Source: Streptomyces viridiviolaceus (GTDB lineage: Bacteria > Actinomycetota > Actinomycetes > Streptomycetales > Streptomycetaceae). From it: 64,000 bases of DNA. Shown here piece after piece: positions 43,304 to 52,131 of the stretch. The DNA is taken from contig NZ_BMWA01000002.1 of the NCBI RefSeq assembly GCF_014650995.1, positions 62,001 to 126,000 on the forward strand, in the 5' to 3' direction. The notes beneath the pieces are model-generated. The model was not told the DNA's origin and did not search any database. It saw only the letters and a list, made by a program, of their open reading frames with translations. The stretch's first letter is position 1; the number at the start of each line of letters is the position of its first letter. Made by a program: the position numbers and the translations under genes.

Positions 43304-43322
43304 AGAGGTGAGCCTAACCTGA
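43304..43322 (-). promoter_or_regulatory. Iron box (DmdR1/IdeR operator)
   Basis: Minus strand TCAGGTTAGGCTCACCTCT matches TTAGGTTAGGCTCACCTAA at 16 of 19 positions. It overlaps the TAGGCT -10 element (43316-43311) of the downstream gene. Confidence 0.85.
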
Positions 43323-43874
43323 CTTGAGCCGCGGCGACCTCCAGCCGCGCCTGACCACTACTCCGGCAGTGGCCGCGCCGGTCTCGGACCGCCGGAGTAC
43401 AGCCCGCCGGGGCGCACGCGCAGCGGACGCTTCCTGTCCTCTTCCAGGGCGTGCGTGCCCCCTGCCGTGGCGAGCACGCCGGCGACGCGGTGAGCACGGC
43501 GAGTGCCTGGTCGACTTCGGCGTGCGGGGGATGTGGCGGGCGGTGTTCGACACGAACAGGGGTCGAGGCCGCCAGGTCCTGGTCGACGAGCAGCGAGCGC
43601 CGTGTCCAGGACGCGCGGCGACGCCTCGTCCGCGGACCGCCCGCTGAGCCGGGTCCACAGGCGCTGGGCGAACGGCCGGTCGGTGACGCGGTACGTGGGG
43701 CCCGGCAGCGTCGGCCCAGGTGTCCGTGACGGGCTGAGGGAGACGTGCGGCCTGGTGCCGTTCCGGCGCCAGGCCTCGTCGGTCGCGTCGAGCAGGGACG
43801 GGGTGCCGGACTGCTCGACGGTGGGGGTCCGGGTCGGCCGATGGCGGGTGCGGCCGGGGACGTGGGCGGTGAGG
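43323..43874. other. Degenerate stretch, probable decayed gene on the minus strand
   Basis: No intact gene is seen. On the minus strand one frame reads TYRVTDRPFAQRLWTRLSGR around 43700 and continues DEASPRVLDTAL, after which another frame reads LLVDQDLAASTPVRVEHRP and HAEVDQALAVLTA toward 43500. Joined by a frameshift near 43600 these read like one protein fragment, without recognisable family. Treat as a possible pseudogene. Confidence 0.3.
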
Positions 43875-44111
43875 TCAGACGTCGGGGATGTCCGCCTTGG
43901 CGCGGATCAGGGTTTCTCGGCTCACGACCACGATGCGTTCGTAGTCGGCGCGGGCGGCGTCGGCGGGCAGCTCACGCTCCAGCGCCTCGGTGGCCTCGGT
44001 TCCGATGACGGCGAAGTTGCCGTCGCTCAGTTCGAACACGTCGGGGCAGGTGGATCCCGACGCACTGCCTCGGGCGCTGGGCGGCACACCGATGCGGCGC
44101 ACGATCTTCAA
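43875..44111 (-). CDS. Small hypothetical protein
   Basis: A 78-residue protein (KIVRRIGVPPSARGSASGS, CPDVFELSDGNFAVIGTEAT, then a helical ALERELPADAARADYERIVVVSRETLIRAK). Family not recognised with certainty; similar small proteins often sit beside DUF6082 genes in Streptomyces, which is the case here. Start is TTG 44111 with AAGGA about ten bases upstream. Function unknown; the DUF6082 gene lies 155 bp upstream on the same strand. Confidence 0.65.
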   Translation of the reverse strand: MKIVRRIGVPPSARGSASGSTCPDVFELSDGNFAVIGTEATEALERELPADAARADYERIVVVSRETLIRAKADIPDV

Positions 44112-44266
44112 AGGTACCGGTCCTTAGGGAACAGAGAATCTCGGCAGAGTGATGGCGCCCATACGCTACTGGTGTTTGTGAGAACTGAGTGGCTGGATGG
44201 CCGAAGAGTACTCCGGCGTGTCTCCGATGCTCCTGTGTTGACCCCGTCCGGCGGAGCCGGCTGCCC

Positions 44267-44818
44267 TCAGTCGGCCGGAGGAGTGCCGACCACCCACCAT
44301 TCGTCCGTGTCGGCCTCGTCCAGGTCCCTGACGAGGCTGTCGACCATGCGCCCCATCCGCGCTTCCGCCGAGGTGTCGTTGAGGGCCGCGCGCATGTGCC
44401 TCGAAGCCTCCCAGTACTCGCGGAAGATCGGGTTCTGGAAGAACTCCCGGAGATGCCCGTACAGTTCGTCTCCGTCTATCAGCCCCGCTCGGTGGATGTG
44501 GTACAGGTTTGCGTACCAGGCATTGGCATAGAAGAACTGGCGCCGCCTCGCGGCCGGGATGTTCTTGTCGTACGTGTCGATGACCTCGGCCAGGGAAGGG
44601 TCGTCGATCGCCCTGGTGAGCAGTTCCCAGTGCATGCGCTGCTGGTGCGCCAGCGACTGGCGCCGGATCGCCAGCTCCTCCAGTTCCAGCTGTCGCTCCT
44701 GCAGCCGAACCTTCTCCAGCCACCGCTGGCGTGCGGCCAGCGTCAATCCGGCCGTGGCGAACAGCAGACCGGCTGCGGCGGAGCCGAACCTCCCCGTGGC
44801 GTTCTTCCGTGTGGCCAT
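44267..44818 (-). CDS. DUF6082 membrane-anchored protein
   Basis: A 183-residue protein with one N-terminal transmembrane helix (AAAGLLFATAGLTLAAR), a charged coiled-coil (EKVRLQERQLELEELAIRRQ) and a helical DUF6082 domain: ARRRQFFYANAWYANLYHIHR, LREFFQNPIFREYWEASR, DEWWVVG at the end. Function unknown. ATG 44818 has GGGGGT upstream; the open frame extends further without support. Probably cotranscribed with the 78-residue gene. Confidence 0.78.
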   Translation of the reverse strand: MATRKNATGRFGSAAAGLLFATAGLTLAARQRWLEKVRLQERQLELEELAIRRQSLAHQQRMHWELLTRAIDDPSLAEVIDTYDKNIPAARRRQFFYANAWYANLYHIHRAGLIDGDELYGHLREFFQNPIFREYWEASRHMRAALNDTSAEARMGRMVDSLVRDLDEADTDEWWVVGTPPAD

Positions 44819-45137
44819 GTCAACCCCCGAATCAGGCGACCGTCCGCCGGTCGTCGAGTGCGGGTCGGCTGACGGGGACCGGCGAGCGATGGGCGGCGCT
44901 TGCCGCCTCCAGGGTGCCGAGCGGCTCTGATCGGCGGGGAGGCGGAGAGGAGGCGCACGGAGGGAAGCGAGGGTCGCACGATCCGGCGCCATGTCCAACG
45001 TCTGCCCCGCGAGTGCTGCTAACAATCGTTCACTCCGCGGCAACTGCACCGGCTCGTATCCTGAACAGGCAATTCCGTACGGGTGTGCACGCACTCCCGC
45101 GGACCGGCGTACGCGTAGGTGAGAAAGAGGTCGCACG
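44819..45137. other. Divergent promoter region, DUF6082 / CobW genes
   Basis: No gene seen. TATCCT at 45057-45062 is a likely -10 for the CobW gene. A GAGTG...CACTC inverted arm pair flanks 45011-45035; a Zur box was looked for and not found. Confidence 0.4.
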
Positions 45138-46307
45138 GTGGGGCAGCGCCCGACTTCCCAGCAGATCCCGGTCGTCGTCATCGCCGGATTCCTCGGTTCC
45201 GGGAAGACCACGCTCCTCAACCACTTGCTCCACCGCAGCGGAGGCAGCCGTATCGGTGCCATCGTCAACGACTTCGGCGCCATCGAGATCGATGCCATGG
45301 CCGTCGCCGGCGCGCTCGGTGACTCCACCGTCTCGCTGGGCAACGGGTGTCTGTGCTGTGCCGTCGACGCGAGCGAGCTCGACGGCTACCTGGAGCGGCT
45401 CGCCCGGCCCGACCTCGGCATCGACGTCATCGTCATCGAGGCCAGCGGTCTCGCCGAGCCGCAGGAACTGGTGCGGATGCTCCTCGCCAGCGAGCAGCCG
45501 GGGGTCGTGTACGGCGGACTCGTCGAGGTCGTCGACGCGGCCGAGTTCGACGACACGCGCGCGAAGCACCCCGAGATCGACCGGCACCTGGCGCTGGCCG
45601 ACCTCGTCGTGGTCAACAAGACCGACCGGGCCCCGGACGCCGAGCGGGTGCTCGCTCTCGTCCGCTCGCTGAGCGACCGGGCCGCCGTCGTGCCGGCGGC
45701 CTACGGGCGTATCGACCCCGGGTTCCTCTTCGACTGCAAGCCGAGCGAGGAGCGCATCGGGCAGCTGTCCTTCGACGACCTGCACGACGACTCCCCGGGC
45801 GAGGAGCACACCGGCCACGCCGGTCACCTGCACACCGCCTACGACAGCGTGTCCTTCGTCTCCGACCTGCCGCTCGATCCGCGGCGTCTGATGCGCTTTC
45901 TGGACAGCCGGCCCGAGGGGCTCTACCGGATCAAGGGCTACGTCGACTTCGGCCCGCACGACAGGCGGAACCGGTACGTCGTCCACGCCGTCGGGCGTTT
46001 CCTCCGCTTCTACCCGGAGCCGTGGGCGCCCGCCGAGGCACGCCTCACCCAGCTGGTGCTCATCGGCTCCGGTATCGACGCACCCGCCCTGCGCAAGGAA
46101 CTCGAGGGGTGCGCGAGCGGCGCCCCGCACGCCGACGAACACGGCATGTGGGGCGTCCTGCGCTACGTACCGGACCCCGACGACCGGGGCCCGGCGGGGC
46201 AGGACCCCGAGGAGCAGGACCCCGAGGAGCGGGACCCCGGTGACGAGGACTTCGCCGACCGGGATCCGGACGAGCCCGGCGGCGACGAACCGCCGTACCC
46301 GGCCTAG
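45138..46307 (+). CDS. CobW/COG0523 metallochaperone GTPase
   Basis: A 389-residue P-loop GTPase of the CobW/ZNG1 group that delivers a metal ion to client enzymes. Motifs: VVIAGFLGSGKTTLLNHLL (G1, residue ~12), GNGCLCCA (metal-binding CxCC, ~75), IVIEASGLAEP (Walker B), VVNKTD (G4). A His-rich HTGHAGHLH stretch near residue 227 and the CobW C-terminal domain (GLYRIKGYVDFG) follow. The last ~35 residues are an acidic, repeated DPEE tail. GTG 45138 with AAAGAGG upstream. The stop codon shares CTAG with convergent parC. Metal specificity unknown; no Zur box found. Confidence 0.92.
   Translation: MGQRPTSQQIPVVVIAGFLGSGKTTLLNHLLHRSGGSRIGAIVNDFGAIEIDAMAVAGALGDSTVSLGNGCLCCAVDASELDGYLERLARPDLGIDVIVIEASGLAEPQELVRMLLASEQPGVVYGGLVEVVDAAEFDDTRAKHPEIDRHLALADLVVVNKTDRAPDAERVLALVRSLSDRAAVVPAAYGRIDPGFLFDCKPSEERIGQLSFDDLHDDSPGEEHTGHAGHLHTAYDSVSFVSDLPLDPRRLMRFLDSRPEGLYRIKGYVDFGPHDRRNRYVVHAVGRFLRFYPEPWAPAEARLTQLVLIGSGIDAPALRKELEGCASGAPHADEHGMWGVLRYVPDPDDRGPAGQDPEEQDPEERDPGDEDFADRDPDEPGGDEPPYPA
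46200..46229 (+). repeat. 15-bp tandem repeat in the CobW gene tail
   Basis: CAGGACCCCGAGGAG occurs twice in tandem and a third partial, diverged copy follows; it encodes QDPEE/RDPGD units of the acidic tail. Confidence 0.75.
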
Positions 46308-48757
46308 GCCGGGCCCGCCACCACCGACACCGTCTTCGGCAGCGACACGCCCGAGCCGTCACGCCGCGGGTCGATGTCCGGAAGCTGGGCCGGCATGCCG
46401 TTCTTCTGCGAGGCCCGCGCCGGGGCGGCGCCCGCCCAGGCCAGCGCCAGGCAGTCCTCGCCCTTCAGGAACCGCTGGCAGCGCACGCCACCCGTGGCGC
46501 GGCCCTTGCGCGGGTACTGGTCGAAGGGCGTCAGCTTGGCCGTGGTCTGGACGGAGTCGTCCAGCGTGCCGCGCGAGCCCGCGACCGTGAAGACGACCGC
46601 GTCCGCGGCCGGGTCGACGGCGGTGAACGAGATGACCTTCGCGCCGTCGGCGAGCTTGATGCCCGCCACACCGCCCGCCGGACGGCCCTGCGGCCGCACC
46701 TGCGACGCCTGGTAGCGCAGCAGCTGCGCGTCGTCCGTGATGAAGACCAGGTCCTCCTCGCCGGTGCGCAGCTCGACCGCGCCGACGATCCGGTCGCCCT
46801 CCCTGAGCGTGATGACCTCCAACTCGTCCTTGTTGGACGGGTAGTCGGGCACCACGCGCTTGACGACACCCTGTTCCGTGCCGAGCGCCAGCCCCGGCGA
46901 CGACTCGTCGAGCGTGGTCAGGCAGACCACCGTCTCGTCGTCCTCCAGGGACACGAACTCCGCCAGCGGCGCGCCGCCCGAGAGGTTCGGCGTCGGCATC
47001 TCCGGGAGCTGGGGCAGATCGACGACGTTCACCCGCAGCAGCCGCCCGGCGGACGTCACCACGCCCACCTCACCGCGGGCGGTGGCCGGCACCGACGAGA
47101 CGATCAGGTCGTGCTTCACGCGCTTGGCGCCGGCGTCCGTGACCAGGGGTTCGTCGTTCGCCGTGCGGGCCAGCAGGCCCGTCGAGGACAGCAGCACCCG
47201 GCACGGGTCGTCCGCCACCTGGAGCGGCACGGCCGCCGCCGGGGTGGCCGCCGACTCCAGCAGGAGTGTGCGCCGGTCGGTGCCGAACTTCTTGGCCACC
47301 GCGGCCAGCTCGCCCGAGACCAGTTTGCGCAGCTCCGCGTCCGACTCGAGGATCCGCGTCAGCTCCTCGATCTCCGCGTTGAGCCGCTCCTTCTCCGCCT
47401 CCAGCTCGATGCGGTCGTACTTGGTGAGGCGGCGCAGCGGCGTGTCCAGGATGTACTGGGTCTGGACCTCGCTCAGCGAGAAGCGCTCCATCAGGCGCTG
47501 CTTCGCCTCGGCGGAGTTCTCGCTGGAGCGGATGAGACGGATGACCTCGTCGATGTCCACCAGCGCGGTGAGCAGGCCCTCGACCAGGTGCAGCCGGTCG
47601 CGCCGCTTGCCCCGCCGGAACTCGCTGCGGCGCCGTACGACGTCGAAGCGGTGGTCGAGGTAGACCTCCAGCAGCTCCTTGAGGCCCAGGGTCAGGGGCT
47701 GGCCGTCCACCAGGGCGACGTTGTTGATGCCGAAGGACTCCTCCATCGGCGTCAGCTTGTAGAGCTGCTCGAGGACCGCCTCCGGCACGAAACCGTTCTT
47801 GATCTCGATGACCAGGCGCAGCCCGTGCTCGCGGTCGGTGAGGTCCTTGACGTCGGCGATGCCCTGCAGCTTCTTCGAGCCGACCAGGTCCTTGATCTTG
47901 GCGATGACCTTCTCGGGCCCCACCGCGAAGGGCAGCTCCGTGACGACCAGGCCCTTGCGGCGGGCGGTCACCGTCTCCACGGACACCGTCGCGCGGATCT
48001 TGAAGGTGCCGCGGCCCGTCTCGTAGGCGTCCCGGATGCCGGGCAGCCCGACGATCCGGCCGCCGGTGGGCAGGTCGGGGCCCGGGACGTGCTTCATCAG
48101 GGCGTCGAGATCGGCGTTCGGGTGCCGGATCAGGTGGCGGGCGGCGGCGATCACCTCGCGCAGGTTGTGCGGCGGCATGTTCGTGGCCATGCCGACGGCG
48201 ATGCCCGAGGCGCCGTTGACCAGGAGGTTCGGGAAGGCGGCGGGCAGTGCCACCGGCTCCTGCTCCTGGCCGTCGTAGTTGGGGGCGAAGTCGACGGTGT
48301 CCTCGTCGATGGACTCCGTCATCAGGCTCGTCGCCTCGGCCATCCGGCACTCGGTGTACCGCATGGCGGCCGGCGGGTCGTCGTTGCCCAGCGAGCCGAA
48401 GTTGCCGTGGCCGTCCACCAGGGGCACGCGCATCGAGAAGGGCTGGGCCATGCGCACCAGGGCGTCGTAGATCGACGCGTCGCCGTGCGGGTGCAGCTTG
48501 CCCATGACCTCGCCGACGACACGGGCGCACTTCACGTAGCCGCGCTCGGGGCGCAGGCCCATCTCGTTCATCTGGTAGACGATGCGGCGGTGCACCGGCT
48601 TGAGCCCGTCGCGGGCGTCCGGCAGGGCGCGGGAGTAGATGACCGAGTACGCGTACTCGAGGAAGGAGCCCTGCATCTCGTCGACGACGTCGATGTCGAG
48701 GATCTTCTCCTCGTACGAGTCGTCGGGCGGCGGGGTCTTCGTACTACGGCGGGCCAT
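46304..48757 (-). CDS. parC: DNA topoisomerase IV subunit A
   Basis: An 817-residue GyrA/ParC-type subunit that cuts and reseals DNA. The quinolone-resistance region [20 protein letters not shown] is near residue 78, the catalytic tyrosine in [11 protein letters not shown] near 122. The C-terminal ~310 residues are a beta-pinwheel without the GyrA-box (QRRGGKG-like) that marks DNA gyrase, supporting ParC. ATG 48757 starts [20 protein letters not shown]. It is convergent with the CobW gene, with overlapping stop codons, and no hairpin between them. Confidence 0.95.
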   Translation of the reverse strand: MARRSTKTPPPDDSYEEKILDIDVVDEMQGSFLEYAYSVIYSRALPDARDGLKPVHRRIVYQMNEMGLRPERGYVKCARVVGEVMGKLHPHGDASIYDALVRMAQPFSMRVPLVDGHGNFGSLGNDDPPAAMRYTECRMAEATSLMTESIDEDTVDFAPNYDGQEQEPVALPAAFPNLLVNGASGIAVGMATNMPPHNLREVIAAARHLIRHPNADLDALMKHVPGPDLPTGGRIVGLPGIRDAYETGRGTFKIRATVSVETVTARRKGLVVTELPFAVGPEKVIAKIKDLVGSKKLQGIADVKDLTDREHGLRLVIEIKNGFVPEAVLEQLYKLTPMEESFGINNVALVDGQPLTLGLKELLEVYLDHRFDVVRRRSEFRRGKRRDRLHLVEGLLTALVDIDEVIRLIRSSENSAEAKQRLMERFSLSEVQTQYILDTPLRRLTKYDRIELEAEKERLNAEIEELTRILESDAELRKLVSGELAAVAKKFGTDRRTLLLESAATPAAAVPLQVADDPCRVLLSSTGLLARTANDEPLVTDAGAKRVKHDLIVSSVPATARGEVGVVTSAGRLLRVNVVDLPQLPEMPTPNLSGGAPLAEFVSLEDDETVVCLTTLDESSPGLALGTEQGVVKRVVPDYPSNKDELEVITLREGDRIVGAVELRTGEEDLVFITDDAQLLRYQASQVRPQGRPAGGVAGIKLADGAKVISFTAVDPAADAVVFTVAGSRGTLDDSVQTTAKLTPFDQYPRKGRATGGVRCQRFLKGEDCLALAWAGAAPARASQKNGMPAQLPDIDPRRDGSGVSLPKTVSVVAGPA

Positions 48758-49031
48758 CGCTGCCGGCTCCTTGCTGAAGCGTGGACGGTGATCTGACGCG
48801 GACCATTGTGGACCGCGGCACTGACAGCGACCGACCAGGACCCGTCACGGGCTGCCCGGCCCGGTGCTGCCCGCAGGGTACGCCCTCGCCCCCGACGGCC
48901 CCGCACCCAGATCTCGCTGTGGGCGTACGGCACCCGGGAACTCCACCGGCGGCCCGCACGCTTGCATACAGTGGCAGGATCGGCAGAATTGCGCAGCTCC
49001 GACCAATGTTTTCGCGATCGAAGGGACGTAC
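48758..49031. other. Divergent promoter region, parC / M16 protease genes
   Basis: No gene seen. TACAGT (48967-48972) is a plausible -10 for the protease operon, giving a leader of about 50 nt. Confidence 0.4.
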
Positions 49032-50378
49032 ATGCCCATGGGTCACACGGCCACAGCCCAGGCAGACTCCGGCGGCCTGAAAGCGACCGAGCACCGCCTG
49101 GCCAATGGCCTGCGCGTGGTGCTCTCCGAGGACCACCTGACCCCGGTCGCGGCGGTCTGCCTCTGGTACGACGTCGGCTCACGCCACGAAGTCAAGGGAC
49201 GTACCGGTCTGGCTCACCTTTTCGAGCACTTGATGTTCCAGGGCTCCGCCCAGGTCAAGGGCAACGGGCACTTCGAGCTGGTACAGGGTGCCGGCGGCTC
49301 GCTCAACGGCACCACCAGCTTCGAGCGCACCAACTACTTCGAGACCATGCCCGCCCACCAGCTGGAGCTCGCCCTCTGGCTGGAGGCCGACCGCATGGGC
49401 TCCCTGCTCGCCGCCCTGGACGACGAGTCGATGGAGAACCAGCGGGACGTCGTCAAGAACGAGCGCCGCCAGCGCTACGACAACGTGCCCTACGGCACGG
49501 CGTTCGAGAAGCTGACCGCCCTCGCCTACCCGGAGGGCCACCCCTACCACCACACGCCGATCGGCTCGATGGCCGACCTCGACGCGGCGACCCTGGAGGA
49601 CGCGCGCGCGTTCTTCCGCACGTACTACGCGCCGAACAACGCGGTGCTGTCGGTCGTCGGGGACATCGACCCCGAGCAGACGCTCGCCTGGATCGAGCGG
49701 TACTTCGGCTCCATCCCCTCGCACGACGGGAAGCCCGCCCCCCGGGACGGCTCGCTGCCCGACGTCATCGGCGAGCAGTTGCGCGAGGTCGTCGAGGAGG
49801 AGGTCCCGGCCCGCGCCCTGATGGCCGCCTACCGCCTGCCGGAGGACGGCACGCGCGCGTGCGACGCGGCCGACCTGGCGCTCACCGTGCTGGGCGGCGG
49901 CGAGTCGTCCCGGCTGTACAACCGGCTGGTGCGCCGCGACCGCACCGCCGTGGCCGCCGGGTTCGGCCTGCTGCGGCTCGCCGGGGCGCCCTCCCTGGGG
50001 TGGCTGGACGTGAAGACGTCCGGCGATGTCGAGGTGCCGGTCATCGAGGCCGCCGTCGACGAGGAGCTCGCCCGCTTCGCCGAGGAGGGCCCCACGGCCG
50101 AGGAGATGGAGCGCGCCCAGGCGCAGTTGGAGCGCGAGTGGCTGGACCGGCTCGGCACGGTCGCGGGCCGCGCGGACGAACTGTGCCGGTACGCCGTCCT
50201 GTTCGGCGACCCGCAGCTCGCCCTCACCGCCGTGCAGCGCGTCCTGGAGGTGACGGCCGAGGAGGTGCAGGAGATCGCCAAGGCCCGCCTGCGCCCCGAC
50301 AACCGCGCGGTGCTCGTCTACGAGCCCACCGCCGCCGACGCCGAAGCCACCGACGAGAACGAGGAGGCGGCCCAGTGA
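49032..50378 (+). CDS. M16B zinc metallopeptidase, catalytic subunit
   Basis: A 448-residue M16 family (pitrilysin/mitochondrial processing peptidase type) protease. The inverted zinc motif HLFEH (HxxEH) is near residue 60 and the distal glutamate in ENQRDVVKNERRQRYDN near 137, so the active site is complete. ATG 49032 has GAAGGGA upstream; the open frame extends earlier without a site. The next gene starts inside its stop codon (GTGA) and encodes a non-catalytic M16 protein, the standard two-subunit M16B arrangement. Likely cytosolic degradation or processing of peptides. Confidence 0.94.
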   Translation: MPMGHTATAQADSGGLKATEHRLANGLRVVLSEDHLTPVAAVCLWYDVGSRHEVKGRTGLAHLFEHLMFQGSAQVKGNGHFELVQGAGGSLNGTTSFERTNYFETMPAHQLELALWLEADRMGSLLAALDDESMENQRDVVKNERRQRYDNVPYGTAFEKLTALAYPEGHPYHHTPIGSMADLDAATLEDARAFFRTYYAPNNAVLSVVGDIDPEQTLAWIERYFGSIPSHDGKPAPRDGSLPDVIGEQLREVVEEEVPARALMAAYRLPEDGTRACDAADLALTVLGGGESSRLYNRLVRRDRTAVAAGFGLLRLAGAPSLGWLDVKTSGDVEVPVIEAAVDEELARFAEEGPTAEEMERAQAQLEREWLDRLGTVAGRADELCRYAVLFGDPQLALTAVQRVLEVTAEEVQEIAKARLRPDNRAVLVYEPTAADAEATDENEEAAQ

Positions 50379-51763
50379 CCGAGCTCGCCAGCATGGAATT
50401 CCACCCCCAGCCGCAGGCCGGCGAGCCCAGGCCGTGGGCGTTCCCGGCCCCGGAGCGCGGCAGCCTCGGCAACGGCCTGACGGTGCTGCGCTGCCACCGC
50501 CCCGGCCAGCAGGTCGTCGCTGTGGAGGTGCTCCTCGACGCGCCTCTGGACGCCGAGCCGGCCGGACTCGACGGCGTCGCCACGATCATGGCGCGCGCCT
50601 TCTCGGAGGGCACGGACAAGCACTCCGCCGAGGAGTTCGCCGCCGAGCTGGAGCGCTGCGGTGCCACCCTCGACGCGCACGCCGACCACCCCGGTGTCCG
50701 GCTGAGCCTGGAGGTCCCGGTCTCCCGCCTGGCCAAGGCCCTCGGCCTGATCGCCGACGCCCTCAGGGCGCCCGCGTTCGCGGACAGCGAGATCGAGCGG
50801 CTGGTGCGCAACCGGCTCGACGAGATCCCGCACGAGCTGGCCAACCCCTCCCGCCGCGCCGCCAAGGAGCTCTCCAAGGAGCTGTTCCCGGCGGACTCGC
50901 GCATGTCGCGCCCGCGCCAGGGCACCGAGGAGACGGTCGCGGCGATCGACTCGGGCGCCGTACGGGCCTTCTACGAGAAGCACGTGCGCCCCGCCACGGC
51001 CACCGCCGTGGTCGTCGGCGACCTCACCGGCGTGGACCTCGACGCGCTGCTCGGCGACACGCTCGGCACGTGGACCGGTTCCGCGGCCGAGCCGCGCCCC
51101 GTGCCCCCGGTGAGCGCCGACGACACTGGCCGGGTCGTCATCGTGGACCGCCCCGGCGCCGTCCAGACGCAGCTGCTCATCGGCCGCACCGGGGCCGACC
51201 GCCACGACCGCGTGTGGCCCGCGCAGGTGCTCGGCACGTACTGCCTCGGCGGCACCCTCACCTCGCGCCTGGACCGCGTCCTGCGCGAGGAGAAGGGGTA
51301 CACCTACGGCGTCCGGGCCTTCGGCCAGGTGCTGCGGTCCGCGCCGGACGGCACGGGCGCCGCCATGCTGGCGATCAGCGGCTCCGTCGACACGCCGAAC
51401 ACCGGGCCCGCGCTCGGGGACCTGTGGACGGTGCTGCGCACCCTCGCCGCCGAGGGACTCACCGACGCCGAGCGTGACGTCGCCGTGCAGAACCTCGTCG
51501 GCGTGGCGCCGCTGAAGTACGAGACCGCGGCGGCCGTCGCCGGCACGCTGGCCGACCAGGTCGAGCAGCACCTGCCCGACGACTACCAGGCCACGCTCTA
51601 CCGCCAACTCGCCGCCACCGGCACGGTGGAGGCCACGGCGGCGGTCGTGAACGCCTTCCCGGTGGACCGTCTGGTGACGATCCTCGTCGGCGACGCGGCG
51701 CAGATCAAGGAGCCCGTCGAAGCCCTCGGCATCGGCGAAGTCACCGTCGTCGCGGCCGAGTAG
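50375..51763 (+). CDS. M16B peptidase-like non-catalytic subunit
   Basis: A 462-residue M16 homologue lacking HxxEH: the corresponding place reads MARAFSEGTDKHS. It keeps the substrate-binding pair seen in inactive partners, in REEKGYTYGVRAF near residue 312. It therefore should act as the structural half of a heterodimer with the upstream enzyme. GTG 50375 overlaps the preceding stop, giving translational coupling and equal stoichiometry. A 30-bp palindromic terminator follows within 20 bp. Confidence 0.92.
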   Translation: MTELASMEFHPQPQAGEPRPWAFPAPERGSLGNGLTVLRCHRPGQQVVAVEVLLDAPLDAEPAGLDGVATIMARAFSEGTDKHSAEEFAAELERCGATLDAHADHPGVRLSLEVPVSRLAKALGLIADALRAPAFADSEIERLVRNRLDEIPHELANPSRRAAKELSKELFPADSRMSRPRQGTEETVAAIDSGAVRAFYEKHVRPATATAVVVGDLTGVDLDALLGDTLGTWTGSAAEPRPVPPVSADDTGRVVIVDRPGAVQTQLLIGRTGADRHDRVWPAQVLGTYCLGGTLTSRLDRVLREEKGYTYGVRAFGQVLRSAPDGTGAAMLAISGSVDTPNTGPALGDLWTVLRTLAAEGLTDAERDVAVQNLVGVAPLKYETAAAVAGTLADQVEQHLPDDYQATLYRQLAATGTVEATAAVVNAFPVDRLVTILVGDAAQIKEPVEALGIGEVTVVAAE

Positions 51764-51780
51764 CGGCACCCACCCACAGG

Positions 51781-51816
51781 GGCCCTGGTGACACATGTGT
51801 CACCAGGGCCGCCTTT
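51781..51816 (+). terminator. M16 operon terminator
   Basis: A perfect 30-bp palindrome at 51781-51810 (arms GGCCCTGGTGACACA and its complement), followed by GCC and TTTT. Confidence 0.93.
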
Positions 51817-51881
51817 TGTCCGAATTGAGGGAGAGGTTGCCTGTCTGCCCTGTGGGATGCGCTACAAAAACCCTGCTGCGT

Positions 51882-51911
51882 TTGAGGATTGAAGACGACC
51901 GCGTTTAGCGT
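51882..51911 (+). promoter_or_regulatory. Promoter of the riboswitch-controlled hydrolase gene
   Basis: TTGAGG (51882-51887) and TAGCGT (51906-51911) are 18 bp apart; the start point would be near 51918, about 45 nt before the riboswitch core. Confidence 0.55.
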
Positions 51912-51954
51912 CATCCGGGCTGTCCGTCAGGCAGTGCGCCGCACCCGCGGCACC

Positions 51955-52110
51955 GGACAGTCATCGCCGAGTCCCCGTACGGCGCGAGCCAGGGGAGCCG
52001 GGGACCCAACGCAGTCCCTGGGGTGAATCGGACGCCCGCGCGTACCGCGAGGGGGTCCGTAGGAGACCTTCCTGCTCCGAACCCGTCAGCTAACCCGGTA
52101 GGCGAGAGGG
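51955..52110 (+). ncRNA. ydaO-type cyclic di-AMP riboswitch
   Basis: The leader carries conserved ydaO elements in order: TCGCCGAGTCCC, GCCGGGGACCCAACGCAG, CTGGGGTGAATCGG, GTAGGAGACCTTCCTGCTCC, GAACCCGTCAGCTAACCCGG and TAGGCGAGAGGG. TCGCC (51964-51968) can pair with GGCGA (52101-52105) as the closing helix. In Streptomyces these switches lower expression of cell-wall hydrolases when c-di-AMP is high. It ends about 20 nt before the M23 gene; AAGGAAAGGA is the ribosome-binding site. Confidence 0.92.
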
Positions 52111-52131
52111 AAGGAAAGGACCAGCCTCTAC

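Noticed and set aside
45011..45062. Zur box upstream of the CobW GTPase
   Set aside because: TGCTAACAATCGTTCA has TG and CA ends but is not palindromic and matches the TGAAAATGATTTTCA consensus poorly.
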